Program-made: the position numbers and the translations under genes
Notes under the pieces: model-generated
Database searches by the model: none
What the model saw: the letters and a program-made list of their open reading frames with translations, nothing else
Told to the model about the DNA's origin: nothing
In this document: positions 23,864-35,700 of the stretch, piece after piece
How the letters are laid out: each line of letters opens with the position of its first letter
Numbering within the stretch: position 1 is the first letter of the stretch
From: Panorpa germanica
Taxonomy: Eukaryota > Arthropoda > Insecta > Mecoptera > Panorpidae
DNA: 64,000 nucleotides
Assembly (NCBI GenBank): GCA_963678705.1
Contig: OY783203.1
Location: 26,518,535-26,582,534 of the forward strand
Reading direction: 5' to 3'

Positions 23864-26071
23864 TCATTTTGCAGGAAATGATTGTATCTTATACTCTATT
23901 TTGTACAAAATTAATCCAAACTGTTGTAAAAAATTAAAAAATTGGCTTAGTGGCGAAAAATTGCTTTTGTAATATGTACAAACGTCGGCTATCTCATCTT
24001 GATTTAAGCAAGAGTTTTGAAAGACAAAGGAAGGAAAAGCTTCAGTGCTAATGTGCGGATAAAATCTTTTAGATTCTTTAAATTGAAAGTGACTATTATT
24101 ACTCTGAAAAATTTCATCAATAAATTCATTACTTAAACTGGCTGGCAGAGCTACATACATTTGGTAATGTAAATTTTGATTTCTAAATTTTAATTGAGAA
24201 ACTTCCAAAATTGCATTAGTTTGCTTAAAAAGCTTATCAATGGGAGTTGAGCCCATTTCATATAAGAAAAATTGTTTCTGAAGTTTATATTTCTGACCTG
24301 TATCATGATTAATTCTTAATTTTTTTGTACTTGGAATATAAAGAAACGACTGAGGCATGTTATATATGTGACTTGTCACTAGATGTATCACAGTCTGTTT
24401 GGGTTTTGTAACAATTACAGACGATAGATGTTCTGCCAATGGATACACCCCACCTTGATGTAGAAATCCGAAAAATATAGTGAAAACAATGTTGAATATG
24501 TACCAAATGCTGAGTAACACATTTTTATTTTTTAAAGGATTAAAAGTTGGTTTCCAAGCATCATTGTTTTTTCGAATATACTGAGAAAATAAAAAGATCA
24601 ACGGAAGTGTAACTGGAATCAGAAATCGGGGTTCCTGGTGTCGGATTAACGACAATAAAGCTACAGGTCCGACAAAACACCCAGTCATTAGACCCATTAT
24701 ACTTTGAATACGTGGCAGAGCTGTATAACTTCCTCTACAAAACCTAAAATGTAAAATTTGTTAGTACAGTTACATATTTTTTAGTTTTTTTATTCTATTT
24801 TAATAAAATAGTGTATATATATGTTCTATATTCGTATAGTAAACTATAAGCTTAGTTTAAAAAAAACTCACTTATAAGCCATAACGACTGAAGTCACAAG
24901 TCCAATAACTCCTAAAACATTATACAGCAATGGAATGTTAACGAGAAAATGTAGAAACATGGGATGTATGCCATGTTCAGCAAGATTTTTATTATCCAAA
25001 TTGTATTTTATGAAGTTCAAAGGAGTTACAACGAAGCTATTTATTGATACTTCCAGATGTTGAATTTCAGCAAGAGTAATATAACCATAATAAAAAGAAT
25101 CAATAACTATAAAAAAGAATGCTGTTGGAATAGCATATATCATTAAACAAAAAATTCTAATGTGAAAATCGACTAAAGTTACAGTTTTACTTCCCAATCC
25201 CCGCTGTAGCCAAAAAAATACAGGAAATAGAGCAAACACAATAAATGTGGGTCTATTGAATATGCCCGCTACAGTAATTATTGCTATCTCAGTGCAGTGT
25301 CGTAATGAATGAACTGGAAGAGAAGCTTTTAATTTATAAAATTTTACTTTATCTACAGTTCTGCTAGCTTTTTGGTACTTATTAATAAGAAACTCCTTCT
25401 GAAACATAATGTGATCAGAGTAATACATGCAATCAGAAACACGGTATATAAGTAGTGATGTAAGAATCATTTCGATAGTATTTGAAAATGTATGTGTTGC
25501 ATATACAATCATGACAAAAGAACTTGCCAGAGTGCAAAGTCGACTTTTATAATTTTGACCATAAATTAAACATATTTTATACAAACTATAATCTGTTACA
25601 AAAGATAAAAGGCATATAAATATTCTGGGAAAAATTAACAACATATAACTAGTTTTTATATTTATATTAAAATAATACTTCGCGTAAATTGATATAAGAT
25701 TTAGAAAAGAAATAGGAACTCCAACAGTCAAATAGGGAAAAGCTATACTTCTTATTGGAAATGAAACATTAAATTCCCAAGTACGAGTTGTATCTGTTTC
25801 CAATATATCCCCTGAAAAAAATATATATCACATGAGGCTAATGAATTAGAACACACCAATTTAAAATGATAATAATGTTATATAACAGAATATGCTAATT
25901 TAACTCACCGGCAACTATTTCTAATGACTGAAAATATTCATCAGGATGAATATAACCTAATTGTGGCAAAAATGTTAATAGTATTCGTAGCACAGCTAAA
26001 GCCCAATAAGACGCTAAACTTAACTTATACTCTATTTGTTTAGATTTATTATATTCTCGTGTTCTCTTCAT
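23864..26071 (-). CDS. PIG-Z: GPI mannosyltransferase 4 (PIG-Z)
   Basis: Three exons on the minus strand: 26071-25909, 25811-24872 and 24743-23864, totalling 1983 nt and 660 aa, in phase at both joins (G|GG and AA|G). I chose the ATG at 26071 (MKRTREYNKSK). The frame stays open upstream to 26266, but that part does not look like the family. The product is a GT22-family dolichol-phosphate-mannose-dependent transferase of the ER membrane, which adds the fourth mannose to the GPI core. Visible signatures are LGYIHPDEYFQSLEIVAGDI with the luminal HPDE motif near residue 42, TRTWEFN, and the GT22 HQEPRF motif in exon 3. Many hydrophobic segments fit a multi-pass protein. It is somewhat longer than human PIG-Z. 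PIG-B and ALG relatives share HPDE and HQE, but the flanking residues favour PIG-Z. Confidence 0.9.
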
Positions 26072-26787
26072 GATAATAATATTGTTAGATATAGTACAAT
26101 AATATGTCCTACATAATTCATAATCACTAAAAGTCAAATCAGTCAAATGCAGTGAAATATTAATCTTGTAATTGAATCGCATTTGTTTTGTACAGTTCTC
26201 TCCACAAAATTGCATTCTGGGATTAATTTCATAAATAAAAATGAAGTATGAGTTGTGTTCTGGCAATACTAAATTACAATGACATGTTCTGAGTCTAAGT
26301 TTTGGTGAACATGTATGGAGTTTTTGTTGTAAATGAGAATTGCTATATGTATAAATATGGATAATACAATAATTTGTGCAAAAATGAAAGCATTAGATAA
26401 TAAATGAGAGATATGGAACGAGTATTATGATCGATTAGCACGATCATTCGGGACTTTATATTGCGTGCGCTTTGGTCGAGCGGTTGGGTTTAAGTGTGTG
26501 CAAGTGGATTGATACTGGGCCCGCGGGTCGCGGGGGGTGTAGTGCTGTCTGTTGGAACAGGGAGTCGGATGCCAAGCCAAGTCGAGGTCGTTACTACTAC
26601 GAAAGCAGATACTAAGCTACTTGTGCTGTGCCTGAACTACTTACGTCGGTCGGGGCCGCGGCTCACGCTCTCCGCTAGTTCGCTATCATTTAGCGCCGTT
26701 CTCTGTCCCGCCGTCCGTTCTCGCGCGGATAAATGCGTCGCGGCGACACGTGTAGTGCAGTAAACAAAAGGGTGTTGTGTTGTCGCG
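26072..26787. promoter_or_regulatory. Divergent GC-rich promoter PIG-Z / Bap170
   Basis: 716 bp between the two start codons. The half next to Bap170 (about 26460-26790) is by far the GC- and CpG-richest part of the window and probably holds the Bap170 promoter and 5' UTR. The half next to PIG-Z is AT-rich. An open frame through the GC-rich part (26494-26763) ends just before the Bap170 ATG and looks like a composition artefact or upstream ORF, not a gene. Confidence 0.65.
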
Positions 26788-29700
26788 ATGGCTAACATTA
26801 CGGATGGCCAATCGGCTCCACAAGGCCGTGAACGTGAGAATTTTATGGTGGAACTACAACATTTCCATGAATCTAGAGGGTGAGTTACATTGTTTTAACT
26901 GTCAAACAACGTTATCCTGGCACTGCCCATTGAAAGCCCCTGTAACACTTAATGTTATTTCTTAGGACCCCATTCTCCAGGATGCCTAAAATCAATGGGC
27001 AGGAAATAGATCTGTACCTGTTGTACTTTCTTGTAACCTCAAGAGGGGGCTGGATTAAAGTGAGTGCAACCATTTTATTTTTTAATACATATTTATCGTC
27101 AGCTCTTAAATTATAAAGTGAATATCAGTGTTATTTTAGAGTGAAGTTTTAAGTGACACAATACAATTTTTACAAGAGAAAATAATGTTTTTAGGTCAAT
27201 AGTCGCAATGAATGGAATGACCTTTTACCGGAATTTAAAGTTCCAGGTCGGTGCATTAACAGTGGAGTAGCACTTAAACAGATTTACATAAGGTATGATT
27301 GTAAAACTTTATATATACATATTTAAGGTTTTACTAGTTTTGCAAATACAATGTAGTTCACGGACAATATCTCAAATATAGATGCTTTACTGTCTTTGGC
27401 TTTGTCTTTCTTTTCAACTGTCACTTAATGTCATATTGTTTTATCGCATGCAATAATATACATTCAATAATATTTTCAATGGCCGGAGTACAGGTTTCTA
27501 GACCGGTATGAAAAAGTTCACTTCCTAGGCGAAGAGGCTGAAAGAGGTAGCGACGATGATGAAGAGAGCCGACACCGGCGGTGGTCGGCTAGGGCCTTAC
27601 ACACTGTTCCTTTAACATACAATTATCATCAACATAATATAGGAGGTATGCTGTCTGGAAAAGTTTTATAGTTACATTGTTTAAATAAACATATAAAGAT
27701 TTTATTTATGTCCATTAGAGTCCGTTCGGGAACTTAATGGACTTTCGTCAAACCTCTATCATTCCACGGATTACGACAAACTTATATTGTCTCTGACCTC
27801 TCCGCTGCCTAATGAACAGGACTTCGCCATCAATGTTTGCACACTATTATCTAATGATAACAAACACGGTCTACGTATTGACAAATGTCCTCGTCTCCTA
27901 GACATGCTGCTTGCACATGCAGGTGTTTTCAATCACAGTGAGTTTATTCAGTTTAGTTTATTTTTTACTAACTGTTTCAAGTTAATAGGATTCACATTAA
28001 TTCTCTTGTTTTCTAGGTTCTCTGCGGATACTGCTCTCGGAGGTTTACAACAACATAAGAGGACATTCACTTCACAGATTTTGGTCGGACACTTTAAGGG
28101 GCCCGAAGGAATTCATTGATCTCGCGGATGAAAATCTTTTCCAGAAAAATTTAAATAAAATACGAACTCCTGTTCCTGTGACAAGTGAAAATAATAATAT
28201 AGTGTTATCAAAACAAAAACTGGACTATGACAGTAATGACAGTGATGACAGTGACGTCGATTTGTTTGCAAGTGAGGTTCAGGAACCTGACAGTAGCAGT
28301 GATAAACATGGTGCATCTTATCATATGGTGTTACATAAATCTGATAGTGAATTGTTTTGTTTGGGTCGAACGTTGGGTATGCAGGATTATATCGGTCAAA
28401 GAGTCTTGCAGGTTGCCTCGATATTAAAGAATCTCTGTTTTATGGAGGAGAATGTGCCGATATTGGCTGAAAATAAAACGTTTTTAAGATTTTTGTTATT
28501 ATGTGCAAATTGTTCGTGGGGTAATCTGCACAACATGGCCCTCGACATGTTGGGCAACATTGCCACTGATATTAAAGTAAAGGATACGAGATGTGACATT
28601 ATTAGTGATTGTTTATTGAATACAGTGACGAGTGGTTTGTGTTGTCCAGATCGAGCTGTCATTTTGTCGTGTCTGGAGATTCTTAATAAACTGAGCCAAA
28701 GGGAAGAAAACGAAGAGATTATGCTACGTTGTCTGCAACAAAAAGTAAGAAATTATGTTTATTGAGTTTGGGAGCTCTTTTTTGTGAATGTCTGAATGTA
28801 TGATTTGTAAAAATTATTTAGATTGTAGAAGTAATATTATAGTATGAATCATTAAAAATATCATTAACTGAATAAATAAATCTTAATAATCTGTTAAATA
28901 CTTTTTTCTGCATGTACATTTATTTCTCATTTACACGATTAAATTTAATGATATGTTATGTATTTTGCGGGAAACATGTTTTACAGGCACACATTACTAT
29001 TCAATTTTTCTTATGTGGTAATCTCTCTTAATACTATTTATTTACGTAATTTAGTGTTTTTAGTGTGATATCATAAACAATTTTATCTTCGAATCTGTCT
29101 GTTCTTCGAATTTTTGTTGGAATATCATCAATATTCTATAAAAACGTTATAATTAATCGGAATTAGTTGAATTTTGAAAATGTTGATTAAACATTCCTTC
29201 TACATGCAGGGCTCCGCCACACTGGAATCCACTAGTTGCGATATCCGCCTCTAACAGTAGGCTCTATAAGCATTAGCACGGTTTATTATGAGGGGAAGTT
29301 TCTACTTTAATGTTAATAAATATACCACTATCATGAAATAATCCTCAATTCATACATTGGCTCTCATTTTATGGTTCATACGTATATAGATCAAATGCCG
29401 CCTTTCTTTTATACGGGTATTATATGTCTCCCAGCTCGGATAGTACAATGCTCGAAGAAAAGGAAGAATCACTTTGATCTACATACGTATGAACCAATAA
29501 ATGAGAACGGACTTACAAGTTGAGGATTATTTCACAACAGTAGTGAATTGTGTATTGAAGTAGAAACTTCTTTCCATGATGAAATGTGCTATTGAAACAA
29601 ATCAGCAAGTAGTCAATTCCAGTGTGAGAGAGCTCTTACGTGTATTTTTTTGGGTACGCTTTTCTGAATCTAAATAGAAATCTTGAATTTTCATCATCTT

Positions 29701-32700
29701 CGTCTGTCAAAATTCATGATCATTGATGCTGCTTTTAAGGAGAATGAGGTGATGGTACACATTTATTTTAAGATAGATATATTTTTTTGTCAACATTTTA
29801 TGAAATATAGATTCGTTAATTGTAGTCTTCAATAACATTCTGCTAATCACAGTTATGTGCAAGGTTTATCTAACATAAGGAATGGTATTTATTACGTAAA
29901 CAATTTTACCTAATATATAACGCTTTGTACTTATTTCACTGCTTTTAGAAAAATATATCTAGTCTTTCTCTCATTAGCGTTCACATAGTAGCATTTTCTG
30001 AAAAATACCTTTTTAAGGATTATTCATTCATAAGAAGTACTTTTTAAAGATTACAGACGAGTATTCCCAGCATGTTACATGAAAGTCCTGTAGAGCAACT
30101 ATGAATTTAAAATTTAATGTGTTACAAAATTGTCAACAATTAATAAATATAGATTTTTTAATTTGTTATACGATACTTATTAGTTTAGTATTATTCCTTT
30201 TTCTAGGACATTGCAATACTGGAATTTTTTGTTATTATTTCGAGGTATGCATTTTTAATTTAAAGTAAAGAACGATTAAATTAAGAAAATTATTTTTCAT
30301 GTTTTACATTCTACTTTATGTCAATTGGAAAATAAAATTACATTAGATAAAATTTTGGAATTTTGACATGGACCTTTTTACAAATAATTACAAAATAGGC
30401 GAGAAATGTTGATCTAGTAGAACAGATACTTAAGAAGTAAATTCAGGCCAATCGGAACGATATAATAGATTTGTTGCATAAAATGTGAAGACACTATTTC
30501 CATCAAGGCGTAATTCTTAATGTTTTTATATGTAAATGGTAATTAAAGTACTCTTATAAAAATAGGACGCATGAAGTTTTGAGAAAAATTTATGTTTGAT
30601 ATTTGGTTATTTCATTTAATCGATTACAAACAAAATAAATCTATACAATTATTTCACCATACACCAATACTGTCAACGTAGTGGGATGTCGTCCATGATA
30701 GAACTACTAGCATTGGAAATTGTTATATAACAAATAGAGGTTTGATATTATTATTTATATAATTTATTATTATAAACACATTCTAATATAGTTGGCTCCG
30801 TTGTATTGTAAAGTGTATGTTTTCTGATTGCTCTATCTATCTATCTTCGATGCTCCGCAAGCTGCAACCATAATAAAATGCAATCAAACAGAAATTAGTT
30901 CATGTATGCAATCCTAAATTCTATAAAATTCTGCCTGTATATCCTGTAAAATTGTCTATCAGAATCTCAAATGTGTAGTTATTATATTTCTTAGTTAGTC
31001 ACAATATTATAGAAGATATTACCAATAAAAATCATTAAAGTAACAGGAAAATTAAGAAGACGATGCAAACTTTATTATCGTAGAGAATCTGTTATCTTCT
31101 GAGAAAGTAGTATGCTTTATACGATATCAGTTATTACAAATAAATAACATAATTTTATTGTATGCTGCGATGACATCGGACGTTGATTTGCATAGCATAT
31201 TACAAACTTTAAGAATCTTCTTAAGTATACCGATTTAAGGATTATAGACTCTTAAGAAACCCTTTTTAAGGATCAAATGGTAGTAAAGTATTATTTAGAC
31301 CCATGAAATATTATATATAAGTCAGGTATTTATCATTTTTGTTTAGCGGGCAGTTTAGAGGTTCATTATAAGATCTCCGCATGGAATTATAAGTTATCTT
31401 TTATAAAAAAACATTATGCATCATGTAGAAAAAGAAAACGCATGATTTCTCATATTTTTAATTTAAATTCTTTAGATATGGCTGCATTCTTCCAAATCTC
31501 TAAGATTAATCGGTGCAAAATGGTTGAGTATTACGAGATTATATACGCATTATCTTTACCATAGAAATTTTGCAATAATTTACTTTACAGCTATTGCAAA
31601 ATGTATTTACATCTTTTATAATCTTATTTTATTATTGTTATGTAGGAATTGATATAAGAAAAAAGGTACAAACTGTTCAAAAGATTTCAAACGAAATAAA
31701 ATTACGCTCCTGTTTTTGTTTCTATTTTGTCGTCTGGTGGATGCGCACGTATCGCTGGTATTACCGGCGTCACGGTCAAGAAGCGACTGTGTTATCAATG
31801 CAGTGAAACAGCCTTATAAAGAAAAAATTGAAATCCTGCTAGACAGCATGGTGCTATGTACCCCACCACTAGTTCCAAATAAGAATGAATATGTATATAC
31901 ATGATTTTGAGTATATAATAGGCGTTCGACAGTATATAGATAGTACCATACTGATTTGTTGTGTCTGACACTGTTTGTAAATACTATTGACTGAAAACAG
32001 AGATTGACAACATTTTCCTTTAATCTTTTTATCAATTATTATTAAGATATATAGGTCAAATGTAACACTAATATTATTAGAGTTAATAATCATGAATCGG
32101 TACTTAAAAAAAGTGAACAACAATTCAATTTTTAATGAAATATTTCAGTTTACGAGTTAGGCACAAGATAATTCACACAAAATACATATACGTATATGTA
32201 TTTTCAGAAAAAATCGTGATTAAGTTATTCCACTACACTTCGTGTCAATTTTGATAGTCTTAAAAGAATAACCTTTTTGTTCAAAAAAATGTTGCTCTTC
32301 TATTATTTTTTATTATTATATTATATATTTTTTCATTATTGTATTATATACAGAACAATACTCATTTTACAAAAGAACATAACACTAACTACAGGATGTT
32401 CCAAAAAATGTATACACAGTTTTTATGATTATAAATTCAATTTTTATGCACATATAATTAATATTTACATTGCTTAAAATTACAGTGTATACCTATATAT
32501 AAACGAAAAAATTAAGAAAAAGAAATTATTTTTTTGGAATAGGAAACGTCGCTAGATTTCAACACACTTTTGTAATAGAACGTGAAAATGTATTACTGCA
32601 TTTTATCCAGTATAAATTATATATTATATATAGCTGCAAGATTCTGCGATTCACTACTTTTATTTAAAAAAAAGTATAATCAAATAGTATAAAACACCTA

Positions 32701-35700
32701 TTCATATCACTTAATAAATTAAATAACGAGGTCGTTAATATTATTGTATATGTATGATCAAAAATATTAATTGTACGTGTAAATTCTTACGCTATTTAAT
32801 TCACTAACCATTAAATATGTTATACATTTAATAGCTTGTAAATATCTAACAGAACTAGTTACAGTAGAATTTGTGTACTATAATACATGTGCAGGGTGTT
32901 CTTAAAAAATCTAGATTGTAAGGAATATTTGGGCTTTAAATGTTTAAATGTAATTTTAAATTATAACTGTAATATAGATTTCAATATTTCGTATTAGCAG
33001 TCGTAAGTGTTACAAAGGCAGATATTAAATGTTAAACTATGCTAATGCTAAGTATTAATTGAAATGCATTTAAATGTTTAAAAATAATTAGACTTCCTGT
33101 TTTAAAATTAATTTTATCACTAAAAAGATACCATCTTCCAACAAGGTGTTTTTTATTTAAGTATCCCCAACATAATAATTCAGAATAAAAATCAAATTTG
33201 TAAAAAAAAATGAAATAAGTCTGTCTCTTTTATCGAATAGTGATTTTTTTAATACCAATCCAATAAAAATTTTCTAATTGATGAATATAGTTAAGTAAAA
33301 AAAAACGTCAAAAAAAATTTAGAGTATGTAATTCTTTTAAATCTATTTGTTGCGAAATTGCTCATTAATATTAAATTAACTTCAAGTCATACAACCAAAT
33401 CTTGAAGTATATTTGATTGCACGTTTTGTTGAGGCAATTGAAGGATCCTAACTGATTAAGCAAATCGTCACGTGAGAACCTCTGATTGAGTCAAATTTTT
33501 CGTTCGAGTCAGATAGACTATCCGTCATTTGTTCAGTTGTCAGATTGTATAATGCTACGTTATGGTCATAGTGGTCTGGAACTAAGTGTGTCCAATGTTC
33601 ATGTTGGAAGAAGTTGGGTCTTTTGACCCGCGTCTAAAAGGATTTTTCTACCCCCACCACACACTTGATCCACATGTCATGCACTGCTGCACGAATCGTG
33701 CAACAGTGGAAGGTTTTATACTTGAAAGTTTTTGTCAAACAATGTCAATAATATCAACAAATTAATTAAATAAATAAAACATTCGTTCCACCGTGTAGTA
33801 GGAAAGTTGCCATGTCAATCTTCCAATATTTGACACACACGTTGGAGGCTAGCATTTGAATTAAACGTTCACCGCATCGTTCGATACCGGCTTACTATCA
33901 CTAACGAATCGTATAGTAGAATACCGTATATCGCAGAATAGTATGATAGATAACAATATCCGTGAATCCCCAAAACAGTTCTTCTGTACATATGTAACAA
34001 TAGTGTTAAGGGCATAACTGTTGAATAAATGAGTGTCTCGATAATATTGCTTGCAATTGTATAAAGGAATGTTATCAACAAGGAATTATGTGTTATATGT
34101 TTTTTATTGTTTATTTTTTTTAAATTTTTATGAGTTATTTTATATAGTTGTGTTGGTATAAGTATTCATAAATCAGTTTTATCAGTTACACATTCTTATT
34201 AGTGATTATTCGAAATATTCTTACATGTTTCTTCTTTAATTTCTTACATTTGCAACTGGAAACAGTTATGTCGTTTTATTATATTATAAGAAAAATTCTA
34301 ATAATAATTATACATTCTTCGTAATCGATACAAATTAGCGAAGCAAACATAAATTGGTAGTTCCGTTATAACCATTTGAAGACGATGCGAGCAATCAAAG
34401 GCCGAAGCGGTGATAAAATCAACAAGTATAATCAAAACTAACATGATATTTAGTTATAATACACTACCGATTACCGAAAGTATATTACGCTATTGTACGG
34501 TCCCGGTTAAAACCGAGGGGTAGAAGGCTTAGTTCACAATACAATTACGATTATATCAATCAATCAGATATAAGCAATTTATATTAAATTAGTTATTAGT
34601 TAGAAGATCTAGGTGTGACGCTTTCAAACATTTGCTTAATGGACTTGTATGAGTAAGTGCTGCGTTTTATGTTTGAAAATATTCTATTTTTAAATATCGC
34701 GTTATTCAATTGGATTTCTAAATCTAAACATTAAAATATGATGTGAACTTGCAGTACTTAACCTCAAGAATAGACAGCTCTCTTCTTATTTTATAAATAA
34801 CTGTAAATAACACTATATAGCAAGTAATTGATGTGCAAATTTTCAAATAATTTTTTGAATAAATTGGGTTGTGTGGACTATTATTGCTTAATTTTTAAAT
34901 TATTGTTCTCACATTCATCTGTATATTATCTTTTATAATTTTAAATATAACATACATAAATATTGTTTCAGATATATGAACAAGTGTGCCGATTTCTCAG
35001 TCTCCACGACATAATGCTATTAATATACACATTAGAGTGCTTATATTCGTTAACATCTTTAGGAGAGCGTGCTTGTAACAGCATCGTTCGCGTTCATGGA
35101 GTAATTGACACTCTGGTGTCTTTGGTTACAGTTGAGGTACACCTTTAAAACAATAATAGCAATCAAATCATATATTTATATTAATATTATTTGTACTTTT
35201 AGGCGCAAACATATGGTCCAAAAGCGTGCATTCTTATGAGGGTTGTTGAAACAGTTTCTGGAGCTGTTCCCACTTCTGTTTCATCTTCAACATCGTCAGT
35301 TGCAAGTGATTCACCATCAGCTATTAGTAGCAGTGACGCAACACCCAACAGTTAGTTAAATAATAATCAGTCAAATTTTATTTGTAATTGTGGTATAAAA
35401 TTGATAATTTCCTTACAGAGGTTACTAATACGCCACAGACACTAAGTCCGGCTCCAACACCTCCGCCACCAAGTGCTCCATTGTCACCTATATGTAGTAG
35501 TACAAACACATCTAACGTAGTGCAAACTACTGTTGTGAATACCAGTGCTCCTTCTGTTTCTTCTTCATTTGTGAGTACTACAAATGTTGTTAACACTGTT
35601 ACAACTATTACTATGGCGCCGACCGTTCAACAGCAGCACGCTCATCAGCAGACTGTACAGGTACAAAGAAATGTTTTATTATAATAAAAAAAAAACGTTA

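Larger units (their letters stand above)
28745..34971. other. Long intron 6 of Bap170
   Basis: Phase-0 intron between the exon ending LRCLQQK and the exon starting IYEQVCRFL. The two exons join directly in the ARID2 family, so no coding exon is missing. The intron holds an inverted-repeat element (29206-29640), a perfect 26-bp palindrome (32179-32204), and two GC-richer patches (31690-31900 and about 33470-33900) that may be old insertions or nested transcription. Otherwise it is AT-rich. Confidence 0.75.

Noticed and set aside
26072-26266. Longer N-terminus for PIG-Z starting at 26266
   Set aside because: The frame is open but the extra 65 residues do not look like the family and would place a charged segment before the first membrane span. 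The ATG at 26071 fits better.
26465-26540. tRNA-Ser/Leu-like A box (GGTCGAGCGGTT)
   Set aside because: No B box at any acceptable distance and no cloverleaf pairing, so not a tRNA.
26494-26763. 89-codon open frame upstream of Bap170
   Set aside because: It lies in the GC-rich promoter/5' UTR where stops are rare. The peptide has no recognisable feature. It is treated as an upstream open frame at most.
33869-34081. 70-codon minus-strand frame in Bap170 intron 6
   Set aside because: Composition-driven, no splice or start support, and no recognisable residues.
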